Positions 33,157 through 41,812 of a DNA stretch of 64,000 nucleotides are shown here, piece by piece. Position 1 is the first letter of the stretch, and each line of letters starts with the position of its first letter. Origin of the DNA: CAZPBC01 sp964584775 (GTDB taxonomy: Bacteria > Chlamydiota > Chlamydiia > Chlamydiales > SLFE01). The notes beneath the pieces were generated by a model, which was given only the letters and a program-made list of their open reading frames with translations, made no database searches and was not told the origin of the DNA. The position numbers and the translations under genes were made by a program. The DNA is taken from contig CAZPBC010000004.1 of the NCBI GenBank assembly GCA_964584775.1, positions 15,480 to 79,479 of the forward strand. The letters run 5' to 3'.

Positions 33157-34254
33157 TTCGTTCTTTTGGACTTTATGTAGATGGGAGCGCGGAATTTTTT
33201 CGACCTTCACCACCTCACGAACGCGAGCAAATGGCATCACTCGCTTCTGGAACTCTTCTAAAATCATCAACAACTTCAATGTATCATCGTTGATGACCGC
33301 AAGCACAATTTTATGTCCCAACCGTTCATCCGGGACAGCAACGAGCGTCATATCGGTTTTGATATTGAACTCATATTTAATCGATGTAAGTACCTCCTCA
33401 AGACGGTACATCGAAATCCCCTCCCCACCAATTTTCACATAGTCATCCCGACGCCCAAGAATTTTAAGCGTGTTCCCCGTCATTTGACCTAAATCTTCGG
33501 TCTGAAACCAACCCTCTTTCCTAGGGTCAAGGATGCTGAGTTCTTTGCCAAACTGAATATATCCTGTGAAGAGCGAGGGACTTTTAATGCAGATAAATCC
33601 ATCTTCGTTGATTTTGGCTTTCACATGAGAGTAGAGAGTTAACTCATCGTTCGGCTCAGGAGCTGAGGCCACTTGAGAAGCACATTCTGTCATCCCATAA
33701 CTTTCGACACACCTCCAACCCAGGTTTTCTGCTTTTTTTCGAAGAGTCTTGTCCAGCTTTCCTCCACCGATAACTGCAAGTCTCAAGGAACTGGGAGCGG
33801 TGAGATGCTTTGAAACAAGGTCGTATAGCATGGTAGGAACGAGAGAGGTGATCGTAGAGCCCCGTTTATCCAGAAAATCAGTAAAAAGGCCCGCGTCCCA
33901 CTTTTTGCTCGTCTCCTTGAAGTCATGGACCTCAATTCCTGCAAGATGACAGCGAGCCCAAACCCCAATTCCTCCAACGTGAAAATCAGGAAGTGGATGA
34001 GCCCATGAGTCCGCTGAAGAGAGCTCAATACGTTCATTCACAGCACTCGCAGAGGTGAGGATCGCTTTTTTCGATAGAAGGACCCATTTTTCTCCTCGAG
34101 AGCCAGAAGTCGCAACGACCAAATGACCCTCTACCGGAAGTTTCTTTAGGTCATGGTGGATTCTTGCATAGTCAGGAATACGCGGATTGATCAGGACATG
34201 GCTATCTTTGCCTTCCCAGTCCAATGATTTGAGTTCTACAGGATTGTATTCCAT
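33100..34254 (-). CDS. menE: o-Succinylbenzoate-CoA ligase
   Basis: AMP-forming ligase that activates o-succinylbenzoate with CoA; 384 residues, shorter than E. coli MenE (about 450). Visible motifs: VVATSGSRGEKW (P-loop-like A3), ESYGMTECASQVA (A5), TEDLGQMTGNTLKILGRRDDYVKIGGEGIS (A7/A8). The C-terminal catalytic lysine is in HKVQKNEL. It is the last gene of the men operon, starting 19 bases before the end of menC. Its final 19 codons lie antisense to the end of menG. Confidence 0.88.
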   Translation of the reverse strand: MEYNPVELKSLDWEGKDSHVLINPRIPDYARIHHDLKKLPVEGHLVVATSGSRGEKWVLLSKKAILTSASAVNERIELSSADSWAHPLPDFHVGGIGVWARCHLAGIEVHDFKETSKKWDAGLFTDFLDKRGSTITSLVPTMLYDLVSKHLTAPSSLRLAVIGGGKLDKTLRKKAENLGWRCVESYGMTECASQVASAPEPNDELTLYSHVKAKINEDGFICIKSPSLFTGYIQFGKELSILDPRKEGWFQTEDLGQMTGNTLKILGRRDDYVKIGGEGISMYRLEEVLTSIKYEFNIKTDMTLVAVPDERLGHKIVLAVINDDTLKLLMILEEFQKRVMPFARVREVVKVEKIPRSHLHKVQKNELLRLVSMQQGSNASKQIL

Positions 34255-35126
34255 GTCTGTTCTCCCAATAGATCATCAAAGCCAAACCCCGTACCCCCAG
34301 GCGTTTGAAACGTGGGCCCCCTCTTCGCCAATCGGGCAGAAAAAGGGTCATTTTTAAGGCGGCGGTAACACATCAGCCCAGATGGTAACACAAGTGAAGA
34401 AAAAGATTTAAAGAGAATTCCTCCAAAGTAGGAGGCAATGACATCCCCTAGAGGTGTCGCGAGGAGAGAGGTGACCACTACAGGCTTCCTCAGGTCCATC
34501 GGTAAGGAGTCTCGACCGGGTTTGATCACCTCATATTGGTAATGCTCTGGATCAGCCTGAACAAAATCTTTCGCCACTGCGACTTGACCTTGAGTCCACT
34601 CCTGACTCACAGCTGTGGGGTCTTCGACCATTTCAATTCGACTCCAGTCGAGATCTGTAGCTAAGAAACGTGCCCACTCCTTTGAGTTGAGTGAAGCGTT
34701 AAAATCCAGGCGCAGCTTCAGTTGAGTCTGATCAAGGCCTCTCTTTAGAATAGGCAATCGCTGTTCAAAGTCTGTCGAGAGTTTCACCTTGACGTGTGTG
34801 AAACCCTCTTCTTCCGCTTCCATAAATGGTTCTTCATTCTCCAACTGTTGAACCAATGCGTGACTCAATGGAACATCAATGTCATCAAAAAGGGAACGCC
34901 CTTCAAAGCGAGCTAACGCATCTATAGAAGCAATCTCAATCGCCCTTTTTCCTGATGGAAGAGGATTGCCCTCTGTGAGTTTCTTGACCTCTTCTTTCAA
35001 CGGTGGATTTCCCAACTGAGGCCAGCTACAAAGCTCACTATATCCCACTTCCCCGCCTGAAAAACGCACCCTGACAAGGTATGCGTGTGGAAGAGCAGAA
35101 GAGAGTGCGATTTCTTGTATTTTCAT
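34236..35126 (-). CDS. menC: o-Succinylbenzoate synthase
   Basis: Enolase-superfamily dehydratase that converts SHCHC to o-succinylbenzoate; 296 residues. The catalytic KxK is HVKVKL, metal ligands are in RLDFNAS, MVEDP and AVAKD, and the second catalytic Lys is in EVIKPGR. The N-terminal capping part is short. The ATG at 35126 shares a base with the menA stop (TGATG); a TTG at 35129 is possible. It is placed between menA and menE in the operon. Confidence 0.87.
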   Translation of the reverse strand: MKIQEIALSSALPHAYLVRVRFSGGEVGYSELCSWPQLGNPPLKEEVKKLTEGNPLPSGKRAIEIASIDALARFEGRSLFDDIDVPLSHALVQQLENEEPFMEAEEEGFTHVKVKLSTDFEQRLPILKRGLDQTQLKLRLDFNASLNSKEWARFLATDLDWSRIEMVEDPTAVSQEWTQGQVAVAKDFVQADPEHYQYEVIKPGRDSLPMDLRKPVVVTSLLATPLGDVIASYFGGILFKSFSSLVLPSGLMCYRRLKNDPFSARLAKRGPTFQTPGGTGFGFDDLLGEQTWNTIL

Positions 35127-36031
35127 CAAATCAGTTGGATAAGAAAGGCGGATCCCAACAACACTCCAAAAAGAAGATGAGTGAGCGCAGCTAGTCCGAA
35201 AACAGAGTTATAAATAGGTCCCGGTGGGTAACGGTGAATGAGAATAATCACCTGCGCTGCCAAGGGAAGAATACAGAATGGCAGAAAACTCGCAATCGTA
35301 TAGCCAAAGTAGGCCCACAAGGGTAGCATTAAAAAGGGCAAAACGAGAGACATCACGATTTCGTAACGTCCAAAGGCGATGCCGTATCTTGCCGCTAGGG
35401 TCCCTTTTCCACTTTTTCTATCTTGATGGATATCTCGGAGGTTGTTGATGGCCAAAATCGAGGTCGAAAGGAGGCCAAGTTGAAGGCCCGCAAGGGCACT
35501 CTCCCAAGAAAAAAAGTGTGTCTGCACAAAATAGGGAACCATGGTTAACACGAAGCCGCAAAAAAGAATGACAAACAGTTCTCCAAGTCCATGGTATGCC
35601 AACGGGTAGGGGCCAGCCGTATACAGATAGGCTGCTGCAATAGAGGCAACAAGTAAGAGGATCACTGGAAAGCCTGCAACATAGACAAGTGGAAGGGCAA
35701 AGAGTGTTCCCAGTCCAAAGGCAATGAGGGCGCCTCGAAACACCTCGTTCGCTGTCAGCCAACCCATTTGAGTTGCGCGTGGAAAGCCCACGCGCTCCTC
35801 TGAATCTGCCCCCTTCGTGTGGTCCGCCCAGTCATTAATGAGGTTGGCTCCGGCTTGAATGAAAAGAGCGGAAACTAACATACAGGCAGCAATCCCCCAA
35901 GAGAACTCGCTCACCTGTGTGTAGGCAAGAGAAGTTCCCACGAAAACTGCGATCAAGGCAACCGTCAATGTCTTGATGCGGATAGCCCACATCCAGGCCC
36001 TTAGAGGCGGGGGTTTAAACGCACTTGTCAT
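35126..36031 (-). CDS. menA: 1,4-Dihydroxy-2-naphthoate polyprenyltransferase
   Basis: UbiA-superfamily membrane enzyme attaching the isoprenoid chain to DHNA; 301 residues, eight to nine helices. Two Asp-rich motifs are visible: ANLINDWADHTKG (NDxxD type) and INNLRDIHQDRKSGKGTLAARYG (DxxxD). The second motif with KxTLAARxG is typical of MenA rather than UbiA. It overlaps menB and menC. Confidence 0.92.
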   Translation of the reverse strand: MTSAFKPPPLRAWMWAIRIKTLTVALIAVFVGTSLAYTQVSEFSWGIAACMLVSALFIQAGANLINDWADHTKGADSEERVGFPRATQMGWLTANEVFRGALIAFGLGTLFALPLVYVAGFPVILLLVASIAAAYLYTAGPYPLAYHGLGELFVILFCGFVLTMVPYFVQTHFFSWESALAGLQLGLLSTSILAINNLRDIHQDRKSGKGTLAARYGIAFGRYEIVMSLVLPFLMLPLWAYFGYTIASFLPFCILPLAAQVIILIHRYPPGPIYNSVFGLAALTHLLFGVLLGSAFLIQLI

Positions 36032-36855
36032 GGATATCTCGTAAAGCGGCTAAAGTCGGGTTCCCGCTTCTCTTTGAAAGCCTCATGACCCTCCTTCGCC
36101 TCTTCTGACATGTAGTAGAGAAGAGTGGCGTTCCCTGCCAAGTCAAGAAGGCCCATCTCTCCATCGCAGTCTGCATTGAGAGAGGCCTTCAAGCAGCGGA
36201 GTGCCATCGGTGAAAGCTTGAGCATCTCCTCACACCACTGAAGTGTCTCCTCTTCGAGACGGTCCAGGGGAACAACCGTGTTCACCAATCCCATCTCTAG
36301 AGCTTGCTTGGCATCATACTGGCGGCAAAGGAACCAGATCTCTCGAGCCTTCTTCTGACCGACAATACGTGAAAGATAGCTCGCACCAAGACCCCCATCA
36401 AAAGATCCAACACGCGGCCCAGTTTGGCCAAATCGAGCATTGTCAGCAGCGATTGTCAAATCACAGACGACATGGAGGACATGTCCGCCACCAATGGCGT
36501 ATCCTGCGACCATAGCAACAACAGGTTTCGGCATGGAACGGATCAGCTTTTGAAGATCGAGGACGTTCAAGCGTGCAGTCCCCTCATCATCGATATAGCC
36601 CGCATCACCACGGATTTTTTGGTCTCCACCAGAACAAAAAGCTTTATCTCCTTTTCCTGTGAGAATCACAACACCAACGCTGGAATCATTTCGGCAAATA
36701 GAAAAAGCATCTAACATTTCCTGCACAGTTAAAGGTCGAAACGCGTTGTGAATTTCTGGACGATTGATCGTAATTTTTGCAATTGCATCATGACGCTCAA
36801 ACTCAATATCCACATACTCTTTCACTCGCACCCATGTTTTTTCTGCTACTGTCAT
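36028..36855 (-). CDS. menB: 1,4-Dihydroxy-2-naphthoyl-CoA synthase
   Basis: Crotonase-fold enzyme closing the second ring of the naphthoquinone; 275 residues. The oxyanion-hole segments (FCSGGDQKIRGD, VAGYAIGGGHVLHVVCDLTIAADNARFGQTGPRVGSFDGG, the latter at about 110-150) are almost identical in layout to well-studied MenB, and the C-terminus KREPDFSRFTRYP is the standard family end. ATGA overlaps join it to menH and menA. Confidence 0.95.
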   Translation of the reverse strand: MTVAEKTWVRVKEYVDIEFERHDAIAKITINRPEIHNAFRPLTVQEMLDAFSICRNDSSVGVVILTGKGDKAFCSGGDQKIRGDAGYIDDEGTARLNVLDLQKLIRSMPKPVVAMVAGYAIGGGHVLHVVCDLTIAADNARFGQTGPRVGSFDGGLGASYLSRIVGQKKAREIWFLCRQYDAKQALEMGLVNTVVPLDRLEEETLQWCEEMLKLSPMALRCLKASLNADCDGEMGLLDLAGNATLLYYMSEEAKEGHEAFKEKREPDFSRFTRYP

Positions 36856-37538
36856 AAATTCTCCATAAATTGGTGTACTTGTTCTTTAAATGATTCAGTA
36901 TGGGACCAGGGTAATCGATGCCCTGCTCCTTTCACAACCCAAACCTTAGATTTAGGATTTGAAAACTCAAGATGATTTGAAACTTCAACAAACTTGTGGT
37001 CTTCTTCACCGACGACCCACAGAATGGGTATATCGACTTGCTTTAGAAGATGGGAAAAGGGCTGCTGCAGCCCTAGCGACCACTTGAACAGAGAGCTTGC
37101 AAGAAGCTCCCGTTTATAGTCACTTTCACGTCGTTGCAGAGTCACACCTCGAAAAAGCTCTTGTGCTTCCCACTCTTCCATAAGAGTATCCCACTCCTCC
37201 GTCAAAAAGCGCTTTGCGAGCGCCCAGTCGGAGTGCATCCGTTCCATCCGCTCTTTCTCCCCCGTCAAACCAGGATGGGTAGAAACAAAGATCGCCCCTT
37301 TCCAATGGCTAGGTTTTTGAAACAGTGCATGAAGAGCAAGGCGTCCGCCCATTGAGTAGCCGAGCAGAATATCCTCTTCCTTGACTTGATCTTGGTTGGA
37401 AAACCAGACACCCCAATCCGTCATCGACGCCGACTCAAGAGACTCTTCCGTGATCAGATCCCATTTTTCCACGTCCGTATCAAACATTGTCCAATCGCTC
37501 GGCAAACCTAAAAATCCGTGGAGTGCATGAAGTGTCAT
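36852..37538 (-). CDS. menH: SHCHC synthase (alpha/beta hydrolase)
   Basis: A 228-residue alpha/beta hydrolase with nucleophile elbow LGYSMGGR (Ser), Asp in WVVGEEDHKF and His in KGAGHRLP. In this operon position, between menD and menB, it should remove pyruvate from SEPHCHC. The ATG at 37538 overlaps the TGA of menD (ATGA); a GTG six bases earlier is less likely. Sequence alone would only say hydrolase; the assignment rests on context and the LHGFLGLPSDW start, similar to MenH. Confidence 0.85.
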   Translation of the reverse strand: MTLHALHGFLGLPSDWTMFDTDVEKWDLITEESLESASMTDWGVWFSNQDQVKEEDILLGYSMGGRLALHALFQKPSHWKGAIFVSTHPGLTGEKERMERMHSDWALAKRFLTEEWDTLMEEWEAQELFRGVTLQRRESDYKRELLASSLFKWSLGLQQPFSHLLKQVDIPILWVVGEEDHKFVEVSNHLEFSNPKSKVWVVKGAGHRLPWSHTESFKEQVHQFMENL

Positions 37539-39097
37539 CGGCACACCTTCGCTTTAGCACGACGCATTTCTTGAAAAAACTGGTCTGTCTCTTGCTCGTT
37601 GGGTGTCAACTCCACCAAACAACGTTGACCCTCTATCTTTTCTAAATCCTTGCAATACTCCCATCCCCACAAATCTGCGAGACCACTAAAGGAGAGTGTG
37701 TGTCGGTTTAAAAAGCGCTCGTCTAGACCCACCTGTTTAAAGATCATTCCCCCACCATTATTGATCACGACCAGACGAAATCGAAGGTCACCCAACTGCT
37801 GACAAATCCAAGGTCCGACCATATCATACAGGACCGTGAGATCACCAAAAAGCCCCCAGTTGGTCCGCTCGGAACAAGCTAAGCCAAAAAAGGAGGAGAG
37901 CTGGCCGTCGATTCCATTGAGGCCACGATTCGCATAGACATCTGAAGGAGCACTTGCGCTTGCAGCAAGATCCCATTCCCGAATCGGAAGGCTGTTTCCA
38001 AGATAGAGGCGGTCCTGCCCTTGGATGGTCTCGGAAAGCCGATAGATCAAGCTCTGTTCAGCTTGAGGGAAACGATCGAAGAGTTCTAACTTCTGACGTT
38101 GAATGTCTACATCCGCCTCCTTCCAGGATGAAGGAAGCCCACTGCCCTGATAGCCTTCTGCATGCGAAGGGTTCAGCTGCGACAGGTCAAACACCGCTGC
38201 GCTCCGTCCAGATAGGCCAGAGAAGCCCTCTTCAGAAAGGGAAAACACCTCGAGGTCTGATGTTCCCTCGAAATCCCTCCAAGCCCGGAGTGTCGGAACG
38301 GATCCAATGCGTAAAATATGAGTGATGGGATAGCCAAAGCCCTCTGCATCCTTGAGGAGTGTTCCCACATTGGAAATCTGCTGTAAGTTGAGTGATGCTT
38401 TTTCACGTAAGCCCGAGATCCCCTCCAGGTAGACGGGAGCCTTCAAGGCTTGAAGAAACGAAGCAACCGGTTGACGTTGATGAGGTGAAAGACCACTCAC
38501 AATCACAAAAAGGTTCTTCGCCGAAGAGAGAAACCCTGTCAAATCCTTCCAAGGAGATTCTCTTTTTGGCGGTTGGAAGAGGGGCAAAGGAAACGCAGCT
38601 GGAGTGACCTCTTGTAACCCTTTAGGCTCTTCAAGCGCGATATTCAATTGTAATGGGGATCTCTTATCCCATTTAGAGAGATCAAGTGACTCGCCTGCCG
38701 AGAGGTCAAATTGTGTCGGAGTGTATATTCCAAAGAGACCGGCCTGTTCTGCTGACTGAGGAGCCCCTGTGCCTCGAAACCGGCGCGGCCGGTCAGCAGT
38801 GACCAAAACCAAGGGAGTTTTTGTATAATACGCTTCCATGCACGCCGGCAGCAGCTCTCCTGCAGCGGTCCCTGAAGTGACAACCATTGCCACAGGACGG
38901 CTTGTCGCTCTCGAACGGGCAAGAGCAAAAAAAGCTCCGGAGCGCTCTTCAAAATGTTCCCACTTCTTCACATTGGTGTAACGGTTAAGACATGCCACAA
39001 TGGGAGCAGAACGTTTTCCTGAACCGACACAAAACTCAGCGACTCCTAGAGATAGAAGCTCTTCGATGACACTTTGTAGCCAGGGAGCTTCATCCAA
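37535..39097 (-). CDS. menD: SEPHCHC synthase
   Basis: Thiamine-diphosphate enzyme that joins 2-oxoglutarate to isochorismate; 521 residues, a little shorter than the usual 550. The N-terminal domain has VGSGKRSAPIV, WEHFEERSGAFFALA (ThDP-activating Glu) and TSGTAAGELLPA; the cofactor motif is in GLFGDLTVLYDM...VVINNGGGMIF. No ATG is available. The TTG at 39097 is preceded by GGAGG at a nine-base spacing and overlaps the end of menF by eight bases, so it is the preferred start; the longer frame runs inside menF with unrelated sequence. Confidence 0.9.
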   Translation of the reverse strand: MDEAPWLQSVIEELLSLGVAEFCVGSGKRSAPIVACLNRYTNVKKWEHFEERSGAFFALARSRATSRPVAMVVTSGTAAGELLPACMEAYYTKTPLVLVTADRPRRFRGTGAPQSAEQAGLFGIYTPTQFDLSAGESLDLSKWDKRSPLQLNIALEEPKGLQEVTPAAFPLPLFQPPKRESPWKDLTGFLSSAKNLFVIVSGLSPHQRQPVASFLQALKAPVYLEGISGLREKASLNLQQISNVGTLLKDAEGFGYPITHILRIGSVPTLRAWRDFEGTSDLEVFSLSEEGFSGLSGRSAAVFDLSQLNPSHAEGYQGSGLPSSWKEADVDIQRQKLELFDRFPQAEQSLIYRLSETIQGQDRLYLGNSLPIREWDLAASASAPSDVYANRGLNGIDGQLSSFFGLACSERTNWGLFGDLTVLYDMVGPWICQQLGDLRFRLVVINNGGGMIFKQVGLDERFLNRHTLSFSGLADLWGWEYCKDLEKIEGQRCLVELTPNEQETDQFFQEMRRAKAKVCR

Positions 39098-40130
39098 GAC
39101 CCATGACCTCCAAGCTAGCCCGCATCTTACGCAGGAGCTCTTCCCACTCACTGTCAAAACGGCTCTCTGAGATCACACCAGCACCGATCCCTAAGCGAGA
39201 ATGCTCTTTGTCCCACTGGACACCTCGGATGGCAACCACAAGAGTCGTTTGGTCTCTCTCTTTCGAGTAGACGCCCGCAGGTGCACCGTATCGTCCCCGT
39301 GGCTCGAGCCGATTGTACCCTTTTAGCCACTCTTGTCCCTCTTCTTTAGGATAAGCCCCAAGAGCAGGCGTTGGGTGGAGCGCACTCACGAGGTCTTTAA
39401 AGCTAGGATCTGCATTCAATTGAAGCGCAATCTCTGTTTTAAGGTGGTAGAGTGCTCCCGCTTTTTGTAAACCGATCTCTCCCACACGAACGGTTCCGAA
39501 AGGCTCAAGCTCTCGAGAAATACTTTCGACAACAATCTGGTGTTCACGTCTCTCTTTCGGGTCATTTAAAAAAGCATCCGTGTCCTCATGATGCCCAAGG
39601 GTTCCCGCAAGAGCCATCGTGTGCAAGACATTTCCTTTTTTATCAAACAGCAGTTCCGGCGTCGCTCCAAGCAGCCCCCCATCTTCATTCCAAAATCCGT
39701 ATGGGGAGAGCGTGTCTGACTTACTCAGAAAAGCAGCAATCATTTGCTCGCGCTCGGAAGGGTCAATGGCATCCCCTCTTTCAGCAAACAAATAGGGAAC
39801 TGCCTTGACTAACTGCTCACTATCCAAAAGTTCTTTCAAACGACAAAAGCGTTGGTGGAATAATCCTTTTGATGGAGGTGTCCATTTACGAGACACCTTT
39901 TCCTCTGAGTCGAGAATAGGCCAGCGCTTCCTTGCCTCATCTAAAGAAAGTTCCTTGGTCTGCTGAAAACAGAGCCAAGGTTTCTCCTCAGACAGAAAAA
40001 AGCGTGGAAAGTAGAAGCTGTGTGAGGCTGTCTTCGAGGGCTCCGTGCTCCACTCAGATTCTCCCCAGCCGATGATCACTTGGTCACCCTGTTTGAAAAG
40101 GGCTCCACTTTGGAAAAACTCTTGATCCAT
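39090..40130 (-). CDS. menF: Isochorismate synthase
   Basis: Chorismate-utilising enzyme (MenF/EntC type), 346 residues, first committed step to menaquinone. The C-terminal catalytic half has GATPELLF, ALAGTLG, HQIVVESI, LHPTPALGAYP, YGAPAGVY and GIGAGVI, in the family order. It is the first gene of the minus-strand men operon; GGAG lies ten bases before the ATG. It is divergent from the MHS permease gene over a 54-base spacer, in which no convincing minus-strand promoter was found. Confidence 0.92.
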   Translation of the reverse strand: MDQEFFQSGALFKQGDQVIIGWGESEWSTEPSKTASHSFYFPRFFLSEEKPWLCFQQTKELSLDEARKRWPILDSEEKVSRKWTPPSKGLFHQRFCRLKELLDSEQLVKAVPYLFAERGDAIDPSEREQMIAAFLSKSDTLSPYGFWNEDGGLLGATPELLFDKKGNVLHTMALAGTLGHHEDTDAFLNDPKERREHQIVVESISRELEPFGTVRVGEIGLQKAGALYHLKTEIALQLNADPSFKDLVSALHPTPALGAYPKEEGQEWLKGYNRLEPRGRYGAPAGVYSKERDQTTLVVAIRGVQWDKEHSRLGIGAGVISESRFDSEWEELLRKMRASLEVMGLG

Positions 40131-40171
40131 GGGACCAATTCTCCATGCTTTATCTAATTTTTTTCAACAGG

Positions 40172-40177
40172 TATAAT
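40172..40177 (+). promoter_or_regulatory. -10 box of the permease gene, possibly leaderless
   Basis: A perfect TATAAT ends seven bases before the ATG at 40185. The hexamer 17 bases upstream is TTTATC (40149-40154), a weak -35. If used, the RNA would start at or next to the start codon; no Shine-Dalgarno precedes this ATG. Confidence 0.45.
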
Positions 40178-40184
40178 CTTTGGC

Positions 40185-41453
40185 ATGACTCAGAATACTT
40201 GGAGGAGTAAGCCTCTCTACTCAGCAGCTTTAGGGAATGTGATTGAGATGTACGACTTCACTCTCTACGCCTACCTCTCCCCCCTGCTCGGACAACTCTT
40301 CTTTCCCTCAAGCCACCCAGCGACCTCGCTACTCTCCACCTACTTAGTCTTTGCTGTAGGGTTTCTTATCCGTCCTTTTGGGGGTCTCTTCTTTGGAAAA
40401 ATTGCAGACAAATGGGGTCGTAAAAGGTCTCTGTTTTTATCAGTCCTCCTAATGTCCGTTCCCACCTTCTGCATTGGAATGCTACCCACCTACCACACCA
40501 TCGGACTTTGGGCTCCTCTACTACTTGCAACCCTGCGCCTTCTACAGGGCTTCTCTGTAGGCGGAGAGTATGTCAACTCCATCCTCTATTTAACAGAACA
40601 TGCGCCCCCCTCTAAAAAGGGATGGATGGGCAGCTTTGTGCTGACTTCTGCAACTATCGGGTGGATTTTAGGGTCTTACACGGCCCATCTGATCACTCGT
40701 CTCTTTTCCCCTGATACCCTTCTTCTATATGGATGGAGACTCCCCTTTTTAATCGGAGGCGTCCTTGCTCTCATTGGATGCTACTTCAGAAGCAGCCTGG
40801 TGGAAACTCCAGAGTTTCAGGAAGTGAAAGAGACACCCGCTCCCTCACTTCGCTCTGTTGTCCAAAAAGAAAAATGGACCCTCTTCAAAGTGATCCGATT
40901 AAATACCCTTCCTACGATCGCTGGGTATTTACTTTTCGCCTATATGCCAAGCTATCTCCACCTTCATACTGACCTTTCTTTAGAACGAGCTCTTTTGATC
41001 AACAGCTGGATGCTAATGCTCTTCCTGGGGCTGACACCTCTAATGGGATACCTCTCTGACAAATGGGGAAAAGAGGAGCTCATGAAGGGTGCTGGAGTGG
41101 GTTTCATTCTTCTATCTCCTCCACTCTTTTATCTCATTGCATCAGGAGCTTCTGAAACTGCAATCCTTTGTGCTCTGTCGATTCTAACACTCTTACAGGC
41201 GACCTACCACGCTCCCTTACCAGCATTGATGTCAGAGAGTTTTCCTACGAAGATACGTGGAACAGGAGTCTCTCTTGCGTACAACAGTGCGGTCTCTCTT
41301 TTTTCAGGAACCACGCCACTCATGTGCACGTTCTTGATTAGCGCAATGGGAATGTCTTTCGCACCGGGAATCTATTTAATGTGTGCAGGAGTGCTGTCCC
41401 TTACAGGACTATTAAACTCTTTGAGCCACTTCATCCAAGAGAAGACGGCTTGA
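40185..41453 (+). CDS. MHS-family MFS transporter (ProP-like)
   Basis: A 422-residue 12-helix secondary transporter of the metabolite:H+ symporter branch. Family marks: LGNVIEMYDFTLYAYLSPLL at the start, GFLIRPFGGLFFGKIADKWGRKR (loop 2-3) and RLLQGFSVGGEYVNS. Members import proline/betaine, citrate, alpha-ketoglutarate and similar compounds; the substrate cannot be deduced here. The N-terminal motif fixes the start at MTQNTW. Its 3' end overlaps the Nudix gene on the other strand by 42 bases. Confidence 0.87.
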   Translation: MTQNTWRSKPLYSAALGNVIEMYDFTLYAYLSPLLGQLFFPSSHPATSLLSTYLVFAVGFLIRPFGGLFFGKIADKWGRKRSLFLSVLLMSVPTFCIGMLPTYHTIGLWAPLLLATLRLLQGFSVGGEYVNSILYLTEHAPPSKKGWMGSFVLTSATIGWILGSYTAHLITRLFSPDTLLLYGWRLPFLIGGVLALIGCYFRSSLVETPEFQEVKETPAPSLRSVVQKEKWTLFKVIRLNTLPTIAGYLLFAYMPSYLHLHTDLSLERALLINSWMLMLFLGLTPLMGYLSDKWGKEELMKGAGVGFILLSPPLFYLIASGASETAILCALSILTLLQATYHAPLPALMSESFPTKIRGTGVSLAYNSAVSLFSGTTPLMCTFLISAMGMSFAPGIYLMCAGVLSLTGLLNSLSHFIQEKTA

Positions 41454-41812
41454 TTCAAAAGTGAGCCTCTGTCTCGCCTCTTCAAACGAGAACCATCCTC
41501 CGTCTTTGACCTCTTCCGGTTGAAGCTGAATTTTTCCCTTCACCTCGGCAAGAAAGAATGTCACTCTTTTATCAAAAGTCACGTTATCGCGAGTGAAGTG
41601 GTATTCGTGAAAAAGGGGCTCGTCTGAAAGTAGGCGCGACAGGGTGAATCCTGTTTCTTCGAGAAGTTCACGCTCTGCTGCAGCGAAGTGGGACTCCCCC
41701 TCCTCTTTGTGGCCCTTTGGAAACTCCCAGAAACCCTCTGTCCTCTGNNNNNNNNNNGAGGAGTCGTGGTTTGAGTTCCCTGCAGAGGGATGATTCCATA
41801 GCACTCTATCAT
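41412..41812 (-). CDS. Nudix hydrolase (Ap4A-type), interrupted by assembly gap
   Basis: Nudix box GHKEEGESHFAAAERELL followed by EETGF is complete, and GFWEFPKGH before it is typical of diadenosine tetraphosphatase-like enzymes. The N-terminal piece, ATG at 41812 (MIECYGIIPLQGTQTTTP), lies in a different frame from the C-terminal piece because the ten N at 41748-41757 are a placeholder; the frames join only if the true gap is 2 modulo 3. The ATG shares its A with the TGA of fabF (TGATG). In C. trachomatis a Nudix gene also follows fabF. The gene is probably intact in the organism. Confidence 0.8.
41748..41757. other. Assembly gap (10 N)
   Basis: Ten consecutive undetermined bases inside the Nudix gene. 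The round number and the frame conflict across it show that the length is arbitrary. Confidence 0.99.

Noticed and set aside
41412..41812. Nudix pseudogene by frameshift
   Set aside because: The frame change coincides exactly with the ten-N placeholder, so it is an assembly effect.
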